Below are positions 9,720 to 21,799 of a stretch of 64,000 nucleotides of DNA, one piece after another. Location: NCBI GenBank assembly GCA_930367205.1, contig OV884015.1:80243341-80307340 (forward strand), read 5' to 3'. The stretch is from Acanthosoma haemorrhoidale (Eukaryota > Arthropoda > Insecta > Hemiptera > Acanthosomatidae). Within the stretch, counting starts at the first letter, position 1. Each line of letters opens with the position of its first letter. A program made the position numbers and the translations under genes. The notes beneath the pieces are model-generated. The model saw only the letters and a list, made by a program, of their open reading frames with translations, had not been told where the DNA came from and did not search any database.

Positions 9720-11595
9720 TGGCCCTGGCAGCATGTTTTATTGTTTAACATATTTACAATGATTTATATTTGGGTAAAGTTATTTACATTTGTTTACAAT
9801 ATATATACAATAGAGTATAGGGTGTTTCTCTTATGTAGTTAGCGGTCGCTACAATCCCTATACATGGTCTCATTAGTATATGTACCCACCCCATAATGGT
9901 CACAGATACATTTTATGTAATACAGAAATGCCAAGCCTTTTAGTATTTGCTGTAATACGCGCATTACAACCTGTCAATAAAATAAAACTCGTTTGCATTC
10001 CAAGTAAGTTAACATTTTAAATCAAAAAATACCTCGTAAAGTATTACTGTAATTCTACAGCTATAAAAAAATATGTATATTTGTATATTTTGCTAAAAAA
10101 AAAAATTATGAAAAGACCAGGTAAAAAGAGCAGAAGCATATCAGGCTACGGAGAGATAAGAGAGGGGATGGTTTTTTATTGTAGAAACAAAGAGTGACGA
10201 GAGGAAAATACCAACGAGGCCTATGAGGAAAAATCATCATCCAAGAAAGTTATTCGATCTCACAACTTTCAATTAGCGCTGCTCTATTCCTGGCAATAAT
10301 CGATAGGGCAAAGTCAAACAAACAGTCCGCCTCTTGTTTCTCCTCTCTCAAATACAAAGAAAACGAACTAACAACCAAGAACGAATAAACAAGTTTACTA
10401 AGTGAATTTTAAACATTATAATTATAAAATTTGATGTATGAAAAAAGTTTCTATTTTCAAGATGACTGAAAAATATACATATATTAGATAAGAACAATTA
10501 AAATAAAAAAATGATGATGTGGCGTATTTATCATTTAGGAACGAAATCACATATGGGCTGAGAGGAATTTGTCACCAAAACTTATTTTTCCGTAGTTTAC
10601 ACTACAATAAAAAACAGAATTATATGAATAAGAGTGATTTAGGTAAGGGAAATCACTAGGTGGCAGGGGTTGTAATTAAACGCGATATCGGGAAGTATGG
10701 ATAAAAACCAAGTACAATGCAAACGTAAAAGTTTGCATGAACGTGAACAAATCCTAACTATGTGAAGTACAGCTAACACGAATTTAAAGTACCCCCCCCC
10801 CACGTTGATATTTGGAGTTCCTTGGTCAAACATAGATGTTCTATGTTGGTAGAGAAGAAAATAATTCGTTAACATATCATAAAGGACTGGGGTTTTAAGG
10901 CTCAGAATTTACAATTTAACTGATCATCGGGGTTCGGGGAAGACGAATATGGGCTGTAAGTTTTACTTTCAAGTCCCCGAAAATCATATCAATGACTGAA
11001 GCAAACAACAATGACCTTATTGGTCCAGCCTTTGACTAAAAGCCAGCGGCGTACCACAGCCCCATATCTCGAAAGACACTTGAGACAGGTCAACTTTGAA
11101 TTCATCGCGACTTTCGATTTATGTGGATGTATTTGCCATGATGAAAAGAAACATATTAGATTTTAATAACAAATGTTAATATAAAATATATATATATATA
11201 TGGACTATGATAATAGCGTTCTGTACAGACAAATGATTCTGTGATCCTAGAAAAGGTCATTCGATTTGGGCGATTGAGCTCAAGGGATGGAAGCTGGGGA
11301 AAAACATCTTTTGATAATAATTGATTGGGTAGCGAAGTTCCTGGCCGGAGATATGTGACATCCATAAATGTAGTGTCAAAATTTTTTATCATTGTATATA
11401 TTATCAATAAAGAGATTTTGAAAAAAAAAAAAAAAAAATTAGACCTGTGCCTTGGGAGAAAATACCCTGAAATACCCATACATGGCATTAGGCCATATCT
11501 CGAATTAATTGCTCATTTTGCTAAGCATTGGTTTGAATAACCCATTGGAATGTCTTACCACGTTACTAGCTAGTTCTTGTTAGGTAGACACTAAC
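9720..11595. other. AT-rich DNA, probably intron of the coiled-coil gene
   Basis: Lies beyond the donor of the exon ending at 11596 on the minus strand. Contains a C run at about 10793..10801, a TA microsatellite near 11188..11201 and an A run near 11420..11437. No following exon of the gene was recognised, so the next one is either short or outside the window. Confidence 0.4.
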
Positions 11596-11901
11596 CTGAT
11601 TTTCGTATGAGGTGGTAATGAGGTGCCTCTGGAGCTCCAATACGTTGGTCTCACGGAGAATGGCCGCCGTGATCTCTTTGTTGGGGGAGACGCCGCCCTG
11701 GCAAGGTATCCGCTCAGTCGGAGAGCTGACGATACCATCGAGAGTACCCAGCCGTGGAGTGCTCGAAGCCAAGGCCGCCTCCAGCCGGTGTTTGCTCTCA
11801 GTCAGCTCTTCGACCAACTGCGAAAGTCGGCTGGTCTCCTCGTTCCGTGCCGTCCGCTCAGCCTCCATCTCCGTCAGCCGGTTCAGCATCCGCTCCCGTT
11901 C
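11596..11901 (-). CDS. Coiled-coil protein, exon 3 of those seen (102 codons)
   Basis: Read on the minus strand this internal exon starts after an acceptor CTGTTCCAG and ends CAG before a donor GTTAGT, phase 0 at both ends. It encodes ERERMLNRLTEMEAER, then further heptads (RLSQLVEELTESKHRLEAAL), then a looser Ser/Pro segment, then a helix ITAAILRETNVLELQRHL ending YENQ. The heptad spacing of Leu/Met with Glu/Arg between is typical of a parallel coiled coil. GC content is far above the flanks, as in the other two exons. It is separated from the next exon upstream by an 83-base intron. The reading frame continues downstream into an exon I cannot find. I cannot assign a family with certainty; insect quick-to-court-like coiled-coil proteins are one untested possibility. 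Confidence 0.85.
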
Positions 11902-11984
11902 CTGGAACAGAGATGGATCACAAGTTACAACAGAAATATTCACATGAATGTCATGAATACAAGTACAAAGGAAATATATCTCAC
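11902..11984 (-). other. Short GT-AG intron (83 bases)
   Basis: On the minus strand it begins GTGAGATATATTTCC and ends with a pyrimidine-rich CTCTGTTCCAG. It joins two phase-0 exons. Its short length and AT-richness against GC-rich exons are typical of insect introns. Confidence 0.85.
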
Positions 11985-12350
11985 CTGCAGGAGGGCCTGT
12001 AACCGGTCAGGGGCCAGGTCGGAGAGACTTCGAGAACGGAGGGTCTCTGCTTCGAGTCTGAGGCGGGTCCCCTTGGCTTGGATAAGCTCCAGAAGGGTCC
12101 ACAGCTCATCTTCACTCGGCTCAGTTGGTTTTGTGCAGAAGCCGGAGTCTGCCACCACCGACGAGGCCGCCTTCGATGAGCGAGAGTTGGACCTCGACCT
12201 GGGCTCCTCGGGCCGTGGCTTCCGCTTGACCCGGACCCCGGGCTCCCACCGCGCAGACCCCGAAGTCCGCAGCTTCGCCCGCAGCTGGGGGAACGCCTCC
12301 ATGACCACCTCTCGGAATTCCAGGAGTGCACCCACTTCATTCTGCAGCTC
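11985..12350 (-). CDS. Coiled-coil protein, exon 2 of those seen (122 codons)
   Basis: The acceptor ATATTTTTAG precedes GAGCTGCAG, and the exon ends CTGCAG before GTGAGA; both junctions are phase 0. The product begins ELQNEVGALLEFREVVMEAF, a helical segment that continues directly from the LIALQ end of the upstream exon. Then come PQLRAKLRTSG, a basic Arg/Pro/Ser linker (roughly residues 35-65 of the exon) with the look of a disordered or phospho-regulated region, and an acidic helix EDELWTLLELIQAKGTRLRLEAETLRSRS that ends RLQALLQ and runs into the next exon's ERERML. The 366 bases contain no stop in this frame although the sequence is GC-rich. Longer open frames on the other strand here are shadows. 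Confidence 0.87.
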
Positions 12351-15300
12351 CTAAAAATATAAAACATGTTTTAACTTAAAATACAAAATATTAAAGAAAA
12401 TAATAATACAAGTTGCATTCATCACATACCCCGTTTAAGTTTCATCCCCGGGAAGGGGGGGGGGACAAAGGGGGGGGGGGAAGCATTCATCTCATAACTA
12501 AAAACTTATGATCACCGTACTATAAGTCATTGTAATAGAAATAAGAAAATTCAGAACATAGACACCTCGCTACCCCATGAACAGTTAGGACAAAATTTAC
12601 TGTATATTAGGCGAAGTAGCTTGGTTTAATTAAGAAAAAAATGCGTTTTGTAGCACGATAAAAAACAACATGAGGACAATGGAGTAAGTTAAAAATAATT
12701 ATCAGGAAGGACCGCAAACAGACGTTCTTTCATTAGATGTGGTGGCCGATATTTGCTAGGTACGAGACGACGAGGAAGATATAAGTTAACGGGTCTGCAC
12801 CACAAGAGATACGCCACATTAGGGTCAACAGGTATCCTTGCTAATATCAACCACCTTAATGATGCCAGGTAACCGAACTGTGCCGGGCTGTCGCGCCCGT
12901 AACACATCCGCTGTCCTTCAATACTTTCCACAGCGGTGAGCGCTTAAATGACTCCCAGCTTGTATCCCTTTATGGTTTCTCAACCTGGATCATGTTTCTC
13001 ACATAATCTGCACCGATAGTTATCATCTTGTAAGGTGATACGCTTGCGAATTTTACTGGGTCGTTTAAATGAGCTGTACTTGTAGCAACGTACTGATTGG
13101 GTGAGGAGCATCGACAATGTTGTAAGTAAATTTTAATCATGCAAACAATAGACAATCTACAGATAACAAGTCTATGGCTCGCTAATCGTCAGTTACGAGA
13201 GAGCAAAATACTTTTATCGCTAATGATCGTCCTGGCTTTCACGAAGAACAGGTGCAAGTATCTCATTAGGGGAGTCTTATCAGCTAACAGGTGAGCACTT
13301 TATTCTTATTAGGCTGCGTGCGGTTTCGTAACACTGGACTTTAATAAGAAACAGAGGGCGACATTATATCCTACAGCAACAGTTTGAGGCATTTTCCTTT
13401 TCTCTAACAATCGAACAAACTACAAATATTCAAATCTAAAGCCTGCAAAGAAACTCCTAAAAAATAATAATTGCAATCTTCAACCATAAATACTAATATT
13501 TATGAAACAAGCTTTGTCCTGCTACAGTGGAAATAAATATAGATTTTTTTTAACCGCTCCATCATGAAACAATCAATTACTGATGTGGGCAGTCAATTCG
13601 ATTTGAATTGCTGCTCCTCACATTAATAGAGGGTAGTTTAAACAAGACATTCTACACTTGAGGAAATCAGAAAAACGTCACTTCAAGGACAAGACACTAG
13701 TAATTATTTATGTTGTGTCTTTAACTATAGCCGTTTTTGTGATGGGCTTCCGATTATGGGATTCAAAAAAGTGAACCTTGACTTTTAGGTTCCTTCTTCG
13801 TTTTAATAGATACAGAGGGAATAAATCTCCATGTAGAGTCCAAAACAATTTGTAGAGTGTATTATTTCAGAATAATGCCAACAAAAGCCTAGACTAAAGT
13901 TAATTTGTGAGTTATTGAAATATACGCAATTGGTAACTAACTGTCTTTTGCTGTTTTACTAGCTACTGTATAAGTAAGTACTAAGATATTTGTATTTTCC
14001 CTTTTTTTTAGTACTGAAAACGGTTGATAAACTTGGCAAAACGTAGACAATTATATGAATAAATTTGCTGGAAAGATCCTAGGATTTTATTCGAGCTCGT
14101 CCAAAATACTATAGTTATTCACTACGTCGAGGTCTTAGGTGCCATTTGAAATGCATACTGCAAGGTATTTGCATCGTGTATTATTAACTCCAAAAAAAAA
14201 AAAAGGCACAGTAAAAAGAAGTTCAACATTAATGTATGAGTCATGAAAAAGTAATGATCAAGCAGCGCGTAATTTCAATGTTTATTCATTGAGTGAAAAC
14301 AGATCGTTAACGGTGAGAAAACGATTAGTGAAACTTTATGTCAAAATTGCCGAGCACGAGCAGATGTCACTTGTCAAAGTAATTTACTTTCACGATTACA
14401 AAGGTATGCAACTTTCCTACAAAAATCCAATCACAAAAACCAATCTACCAATCAGGGAAAACAATGATGATATTTAAATCAAAATGAAATCTTCGATTGG
14501 ATAGATGTGCAGTTATTGGAAAGCTTAACCACTCTTGCCAAACGTACCATGTTACTATAAAAACTATATAAGCCAGTAATGATAGGCACATGGTGCACCA
14601 ACCGCAGACGTGCAAGGCGAAAGTTTGGAGAAAGAAGGAGTTTCGATATTTCGTAAGGCAGAGCTAACCGTTTTTTTTGGGGGGGGAGGACTAGATATTT
14701 CCTTGATTACGCAAATATCTCGTGACATCCCCCCATCGCTAAAAATGGCAAAAAGAGACCATTTTCCACTTAAATGGAACAAGATATTTTGAAACAATTG
14801 ATCCTGTGGAAATAATCTGAGCCCGGGAGTGTTGTTTCTTTATGCGGGCTAACGCCCTTATGCACTCAGGATAAGGAGGGTATCTTCACGTTAGCACCAT
14901 TGAAACCCGGACATAAAACACGATGAGTAATCGAATGCGGAACCGACCCCACTTGATATACCCAAGGTCCTAACAAGAATTATATACACCTCTTACATTC
15001 AATAGTCTTTATTTGTAACCGAGATACCAAAATAGGTGTTGCAATTAATTTTATTTTGTACTCCTTGTCTGACCCCGGTCACACAAATCTTGAAATTTAC
15101 CTTAAATAAATCCAAGCACGAATCAGTTAAATTTTTTTTTTTTTTTTTTTAAAGAAGTGCTGTGAAAAAATACAAAAATAATTCCTTTATTACCACAATT
15201 GCTAGGAGAATGCCAAAGAACCTAGAATAGACACGTATCAATACGAAAAATAATAACAGCTTTTTATCGGTCACATACATGGGAATTGCTAATTTATAAA

Positions 15301-15874
15301 CTTTTTAGTTAAAACGATCGCAGCAATTTTCATGTTCCTGGGTATTTTTCAAAAGTTTACCTCTGAGAGGTGGTCTTTACTCTGACTTATAAATATAAAA
15401 AAAAAAAACGGTTCCACCTGCTGCAATGTAAATAATATAGATTCGAGTGAGAATCTATAATGAAAATAATCATTTTGTCATTTTTTTAAGATGATAGGGG
15501 AAAAAAAAATTGAGTACACAAGAGCGTTCATATTAAAAACTGCTACACCCCATTTTGAAAGCAATGGAAACAAAATTCATAACTAAACTTATCTACAATA
15601 TGAACAAACAACCTCAAAAGACATCAGAGTTAATTGGGTTTGTTCAACTTTTCTACTCAATGATGTAGTGAACTGTTAAAGTTTTAGTCCCCAACTACTT
15701 ACAATTAGATTTTTTATTAAGTACTAAAATTAATGAGAATATGTTACATTAAGCAATTTGTAATTGTATTATATTTTTTTCCTTTCTCCCTTTTATTTGC
15801 TTATTTAAACTATTTTATTAATGTATGTATGATCAATTAGAAAAAAACATTAATGCTTATGTAATATGTATTAC
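12351..15874 (-). other. Long GT-AG intron (3.5 kb)
   Basis: Begins GTAATACATA on the minus strand after the exon ending at 15875 and ends TTTATATTTTTAG before 12350. Inside are two long G runs (plus strand, 12455..12464 and 12470..12480), a T run near 15131..15151 and AT-rich DNA. A GC-richer patch at about 12690..12950 and another at 14820..14960 look like old repeats but carry no recognisable domain. No additional exon was found in it. Confidence 0.75.
12455..12480 (+). repeat. Paired long G runs
   Basis: Ten G residues, ACAAA, then eleven G residues. The G-rich strand is opposite to the transcript of the surrounding gene, so the pre-mRNA would carry C runs. Such tracts can stall polymerases and are prone to length error in sequencing. 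Confidence 0.8.
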
Positions 15875-15988
15875 CTGAAGTGCAATGAGTGACTTTGCTT
15901 GTTCACTAAGTATGTGATGGAAAGGAGGGGTTCTATCTTCCTCGCCTTGTCTCACCACCTCCATACCATCCGAGCCCTCCTCAGTCTC
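15875..15988 (-). CDS. Coiled-coil protein, exon 1 of those seen (38 codons)
   Basis: On the minus strand an acceptor TTATGTTTGCAG precedes GAGACTGAGGAG, and the exon ends CTTCAG before donor GTAATAC; phase 0 at both ends, 114 bases. It encodes an acidic stretch (ETEEGSDGMEVV), then RTPPFHHILSEQAKSLIALQ, which becomes helical and joins in register to ELQNEVGALL of the next exon. It has an acceptor, so it is not the first exon; the start codon must be in an exon further right that I could not identify. The three exons together give 262 codons without a stop, which is strong evidence for a real gene even without a homolog. Confidence 0.82.
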
Positions 15989-18799
15989 CTGCAAACATAA
16001 TGATAAACAATATTATAATTATATATCTCAAATAGTTAAATAAATTAATAATTGTAAAATGTAGCATCAATGACATCCTTTAAAACATCAAAAAATAAAA
16101 AAACAAACACTGTATAATTATAATAAAAAAGTGGCAATAATGAATTTGCAACTAGTTGGAGGTCTGCAAGTCTGGTTCACTCGTAAATATCAAAAATACG
16201 TTAAACGGTTATTTGTGTGGGATAGATAAGAAAACTTTATTTGAAATTCAAAAATTTTATTACATGTTCCGTTATCCTTCTCATGTTATGTATTGGCTAT
16301 AACATAATGGTATATATACAAAAAAATTCAAATGGCAGCCAACCTACTCAAGAAACCCGAAATACAGAAAAACAAAACAAAATATTATTTACAAACTGAA
16401 TGGAAAATTGTCAAAAATTAAATAATACTATTATTATTTAACTTACTATACAGTAATATAATTACACATAGAAAGTTTCTTTTTAACACACAAAATATAT
16501 TCAACCTATTTCGTCCCTGGATTGTGGTAGCCCTACTCTAAGAGAATCGACAGGAAACTGTATCTTAAGCGATCGATTACTGAATTAATTAGTTACAGCT
16601 GTAAAGACGATTTAAATGATTTTTTGTAGTTGTGTCGTCCATAGAAATACTAAAAGATATTATTATTTTCAGACTGTCGAGATCTTTAATTCTGTACTGT
16701 ACTCAATATATCCAATTAATTTTTTCACACATTTATGTGTCATGAATTTGAAAGTGCCGAAGTTGTTAAAAAAAAAAAACTAACTATCGAAAAACCGAAA
16801 AAAATTGAAACTCCTGCTAAGGAAAATCGGTTAAAAGCGGAGTTAGGCATGAGGCGGCCGAATAATAATCATCCGATTTGGAACAGCTTTTACAGACAAG
16901 ATGATACGGCTGTTTCTTTTGTTATGATAATTTCCGCGTTATGATCCGTAGATATTTCAACACGCAGGTTTGGTTCAACGCCCTGCTGACTCGGCTGTTC
17001 ACTATGATTAATGACTTGGGATCACGGAGTCTACTAGAAGCAATTAGGGGCGTGGTTGCTACTTGGCTACTTCATCTACCAAGTAATAGTATACTTAGAG
17101 CAATTACCCAAGTATTGTAGTGCGAAGGAAACTATTACATAGTAGGTTCCAGTAAGAGATGTTTTTGTGAAATTATACCAAGTCATCATAAGTTTCTATG
17201 AGGTCGTTATTAGTTCTACTTAGCTGCAATAGAGCTTATTGGACTCACACGTTAATCCAATGTTCATTTATTTAAATACGCTTCCTATTCAAAGGGCTTC
17301 TGCTGAGTTGTTTTAGGAAAACATTCAAGAAATTATGGAATTTTTAATGCAACATTATTCCAAATCTAATGTCACCAACCCCAGTCCCTAAAGGATGAAT
17401 TAATTAAATGAAAAAAATCCTAAAACATAAGGCGTAATATGGATCTGTTTAAATGAAATTCCGTTTAAAATTTTACTCTCAACTAAAAACATGACGGATA
17501 ATAAATAACTCGTGGCTGAACATGATCTAGTAGCTAGTAGATTCAACGATCAGTGACCTCGCAATTTTTTCCAACATTGCAATAATATCGTTTGACTACA
17601 GATAAGAGATACTTGCGGGATGCCACCTTTATGAAATACTTTTTCTTTTTTTTTTTAAACCGTTTTGGGTACTGAATATAACCTTTTAAATAAATTAAAA
17701 AAAATTTCAAATAGCTGAAATATTGAAATAACATAAATAATAAATTAACCGGACTATATTAATGAAGATTATTTAATGTTCCTGAATTTTTGAACTCGTG
17801 TATGTGAGAATCATAAAATATGAAATGGATTGCCATCCGACATTAGAGCGAACAAGCTTACAACAAGAAAACGTTCCGAATCTTGATATTTGTATCCTTT
17901 GGAGAACGTTAGAAAAACCTGCTTGAGAGGTTGAACCTATTCTGAATAACTTTTTCACAGCGACATTCCCCGATCGGCTAGGCAATAATGTATTAAATAT
18001 ATGGGCAATTGACAGAGTATTTTGATTCACAGCAGTTTGTTACTTGCTGATGCCTGTTAACTATTTTCTCCGACAGCTCTAGCATTCAGGTAGTGTCATG
18101 GGATTAAACTATTGCTGAAAGTGACGAAGGGAAAATCCCACAACTCTCCAATCTTAAGATTTTTCTTAACTCTTCAGCTAAATCCTGGTATTTTTTGTTC
18201 TTTTCTCCAACTACCTTATGCAAATTATCATCTCAAAAATCTGCACCAGTATTCTTTGTTCGTCTATAACTAAGATGTCTGGCCTATTATTTAAAACCGT
18301 AGGGTCAGTACTGATAGGTAGATCCCAATGGCCCAGTAAATAGTGACATTAGTTTATTTAGGATTTTATGAATTCAATTATTTTTTGTTTGTATTAGGAA
18401 GTGTCAACTACCTAGGGCCATTGGTGCCCCCATATACAGGATCTTTTTCTTGATGTTTTTTTTTAGATTAGTCAATTAATTTAAATGATGGTTATTAAAA
18501 TATGAATGAAGGACATTACGAAATGAATAACGAACGTTCACTTTCTCAGCTTTATTTACGCGCGATAGTTTACGACGGACTGCGCTGTTTTCAATGGTTA
18601 GAGATGATGGTGACTATGCTACTTGCAGCAGTGATTCTGAAATCTGGCTTCATCATTTCCAAACCGGATTCGCACCAGTAATCTAAGTGTGTTAATAAGA
18701 AGTAAATACTTTCTTTGACCTCTACTCGATATTCACAGCGTTGCGAATTTCCCAAGAAACTTCGGTTTCAGCTGTTTTATGATACTTTCTTCTGCATTT
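15989..18799. other. Upstream intron or flank of the coiled-coil gene
   Basis: AT-rich. A polypyrimidine-AG acceptor borders the exon at 15988, so at least the left part is intron. A pair of imperfectly inverted segments (CCCAATGGCCC near 18325 and GGGCCATTGG near 18415) lies in the right part. No exon with both splice borders was found. Confidence 0.4.
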
Positions 18800-19130
18800 T
18801 TATTTCCCTCTGCCCGAGGAAAGAACCCGTCCTAGCGTCCCTATCTCGAAAGTCAGCCGTGAAAGGTGATACGTTGGGCGAGTTAAGGCTGAGGCAGGAG
18901 CGCGCCCTGGTGGGCCGGGGTTTCTCCGTCCTATTCATACTTTTTATCGCCCCCGGGGCCCCCTTGACACACATTCGCTTTATAAAAAACGAAAGCTGCT
19001 TTACGCCAGAACCCACAGCCGTCAGCTGCAGTGTTGGCGGAGTCTCTTCGGGCTTCTCAACAAATCGGAGACGCGGAAATGCCGAAATTTTTAGGTGTGA
19101 ATCCACTGAAAAGGATACGACTAGTCTTGG
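18800..19130. promoter_or_regulatory. GC/CpG-rich island, possible promoter or untranslated exon
   Basis: About 330 bases rich in GC and CpG within AT-rich DNA, with GAGCGCGCCC, GGGCCGGGG and CCCCCGGGGCCCCC. TTTATAAAAA at about 18980 reads as a TATA-like box on the plus strand, and TATAAAG can be read on the minus strand at the same place. Both strands stay open over most of it (142 codons plus, 128 minus), as expected for GC-rich DNA with few stops; neither translation is recognisable. It lies about 3 kb upstream of the first coding exon seen for the minus-strand gene, so it could be that gene's promoter region or 5' exon. A repeat fragment is the main alternative. Confidence 0.25.
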
Positions 19131-19302
19131 AAACATAAAGTAAAAATAATGGCCTATTTCCACTTACTTTTTTATTAATTAAACACAAACGGTTTCAGCC
19201 CCTATTCTGAAGAGCTCAGAATTATGCACTACTGCACAATTAGGCTCCTGAAAGCACTTGTGAACAAGAAGTAAAAAAACTTACTAAATCTAAACTCACG
19301 AC

Positions 19303-19580
19303 CAGCACTATAATACACCGTATAATACATATAACCCACGATCACCAGCACTATAATACACCGTATAATACATATAACCCACGATCACCAGCACTATAAT
19401 ACACCGTATAATACATATAACCCACGATCACCAGCACTATAATACACCGTATAATACATATAACCCACGATCACCAGCACTATAATACACCGTATAATAC
19501 ATATAACCCACGATCACCAGCACTATAATACACCGTATAATACATATAACCCACGATCACCAGCACTATAATACACCGTA
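19303..19580. repeat. 43-bp satellite, about 6.5 perfect copies
   Basis: The unit starts CAGCACTATAATACACCGTA and ends CCCACGATCAC. Unit starts are at 19303, 19346, 19389, 19432, 19475 and 19518, followed by a 20-base partial copy from 19561. I saw no difference between copies, which points to recent expansion or ongoing homogenisation. The unit contains TATAATACA twice in slightly different forms. No coding potential. Confidence 0.95.
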
Positions 19581-20696
19581 CAGCCATAACCATCTTGGAA
19601 ACCATTATTGCTTCCTAAATCGAACTTATTCCATTACTACTGGCGTTTTTGGCTCTAGTAGGGATGCATAATAAATACATGGCACATCAGGCCGTAAAGA
19701 AATAAAGCCGACAGAGACCACCGTATCTCGTAGGTGGAGCTAGTATACCAGTGTAGGTACTATAATAGGCTGTGATCACTTAATTTCAGGTTTCTTAACC
19801 GCATTCACTACTCCTTTATTCAAGCAGACACTCTCTGATGATTTGGTGACGTTTAATAGAGGTGAAAAAAAACAAAAAAACATCCTCATGAGAACCCATC
19901 CATTCTCAGTTAGAAGTCAGCATGCTTAGCATTAGAGCAGAAATACTATCAAAATGAAGTTGATACTATGCAGAAATAAAAATGGTTTAACAATCTCAGA
20001 TCGCAGATTTGTGGGTAATTTCCCTTCATTTCATCAAAATGATATCATAAAAAAAAAATAGGTTTAACCATTACACATTTTCAAAATAAAATAAATACCA
20101 TATCACAATTTACGTGTATAATAAGGACTAAGTAAAAAAAAAAAACGATACCTGCACATTTATAGTACTAATACATTTTAGTAGAGAACAAATTTCAATA
20201 GGAAAATACTTCTTTAAAAAATTCTCATAACTTTTACAGAAAATGATTAAAAAAAAAAGTTTGTATAAACTGAATAACTTTTAGCCCCCCTCAATGAAAA
20301 CAAGTGAATTCTACATGCATAGTTATGTTATTTTGTCAGTGATAAGTCACCATTGCGCAAGTTTATTTAGCAAGCTCAGTGAATTCTCAAATGTTTTATA
20401 ACAAAAGCAGCTTTAATATCAAATAAATATAAGAGCGCAGCGGGTATACGGGTCACAATGTGATGCCAAAGTAGCGTAGACCAGACGGAATAGAAGCGAA
20501 AAACAAACTGGAAGTCTAGAAGTAACTAGTATGGATTTTAACTTTTACGCTTAAAAAAGTAATACTCATTTATTTGTGACTCCTCAACTGCAAGGTCGAT
20601 AGAAAATAATTAAATGAGAAACCCAAGTTTGCCTGGGGGCATCGCATGCCTGCAGATTGTTTATTAAGGAAGCCACGGGAACGTTGCGCGGACAAG

Positions 20697-21175
20697 AAAG
20701 TTTAATCAGGTTCATTCTGATAGGATTAATTACTTCAACACTGTGATTAATTCTGGATCGGAAATAATTATTACATTAACACAGTTGACAATTTAAAGAA
20801 TGCTAGAATAGTTTATATGAAGGCAGTAAGCATTATTTAAAAGAGTCAGAACCCAGGATGTGCATGTGATAGCTTAAAACTTTAAATAGATTAATTGCTT
20901 TATGCCTGTGATTAATTCTGTGTTGGAGATAATTATTACACTAACACAGATGACAATTTAAAAAATGCTAGAATAGTTTAAACGAATATATATAACTTAT
21001 TTAAAACATTCAGAACCCAGGTCGTCTTTATTTGAATATAGCGAATCAGCTTCGTTCGAGGTGATTAGCTACACTGGGACTGTGATTAATTATGAATTGC
21101 AGGTAATGTTAACACTATCATGTTCGACAATTGAGAGGACACTTAGAAAGTTACGTAGAGCACTTTTAAAATGCC
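20697..21175. repeat. Diverged tandem repeat of about 165-175 bases, three copies
   Basis: The phrase CTGTGATTAATT recurs at 20741, 20906 and 21080. Around it, the first two copies share GATAATTATTACA(C/T)TAACACAG, GACAATTTAAA, AATGCTAGAATAGTTTA and TCAGAACCCAGG in order; the third is more diverged. The period fits satellite-like monomers, but only three copies remain. Confidence 0.8.
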
Positions 21176-21740
21176 ATGCATGTAATAGCCATTGACAGCA
21201 GACATACAACATGGTTACGGGCTTCATGACAAGAATAAGAAGCTGTTTACAATTCAATATTCATGGTTTCTAATATGACACTCTTATGTTAAACAGCTCC
21301 AACAATTAGCAGCTTCTGAATACAGAAGCGAAAGACTAAATTTAACCCGTTCTACTCTGCACTCGGCATTAGTATTCATTTAGAAATAAGGTATAGTTGG
21401 TCTTCTTCGGAACAGTTTTTAACGCAAAATACTGCTAGCCCATTTACCAGTAGCCTCGCTATTTTTCATTTATTTTTTCAACTGTCTAAAACGAAAATGA
21501 ATGACGTTAAAATAATAGTAAATAACTATAATAAATTTACCATCTTATACATTTAAATTGATAACATTAATGGTACCAATTCAATTCACTTCATAGATAA
21601 CAACTATCTCAATTTTGTTGCTATAATATTTCTATTGTGTATTTACTTTTCCAATCTTTTTATTTAATGGATTATATCTCATAACATAAATTTAGTATTA
21701 AGTGTTTAATGTAATTAAATATTTCATGTTTCAAAATTGT
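21176..21740. other. AT-rich spacer
   Basis: No open frame, RNA or repeat recognised between the tandem repeat and the GAAAC motif downstream. Confidence 0.4.
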
Positions 21741-21744
21741 AGTT

Positions 21745-21792
21745 CTTGATGATGCCTGAACAGGCGAAACTTTGACTGTCAAATGATATTAA
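21745..21792 (+). other. Hammerhead-like motif (TGATGA, hairpin, GAAAC)
   Basis: TTGATGA is followed by GCCT, loop GAAC, AGGC and then GAAAC, after which TTTGACTGTCAAA is itself palindromic. It resembles a type I hammerhead core, but the base before TGATGA is T instead of the essential C. Probably a retroelement-derived relic of the same class as 1020..1080. Confidence 0.3.
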
Positions 21793-21799
21793 TTCAATA

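Noticed and set aside
11623..12354. 243-codon plus-strand open frame
   Set aside because: It is the antisense of two minus-strand exons and crosses their 83-base intron. The minus-strand reading has splice sites, phase-0 joins and coiled-coil heptads.
19303..19580. CRISPR-like appearance of regular repeats
   Set aside because: The 43-base units are directly adjoining and identical with no variable spacers, and the context is eukaryotic, so this is a satellite.
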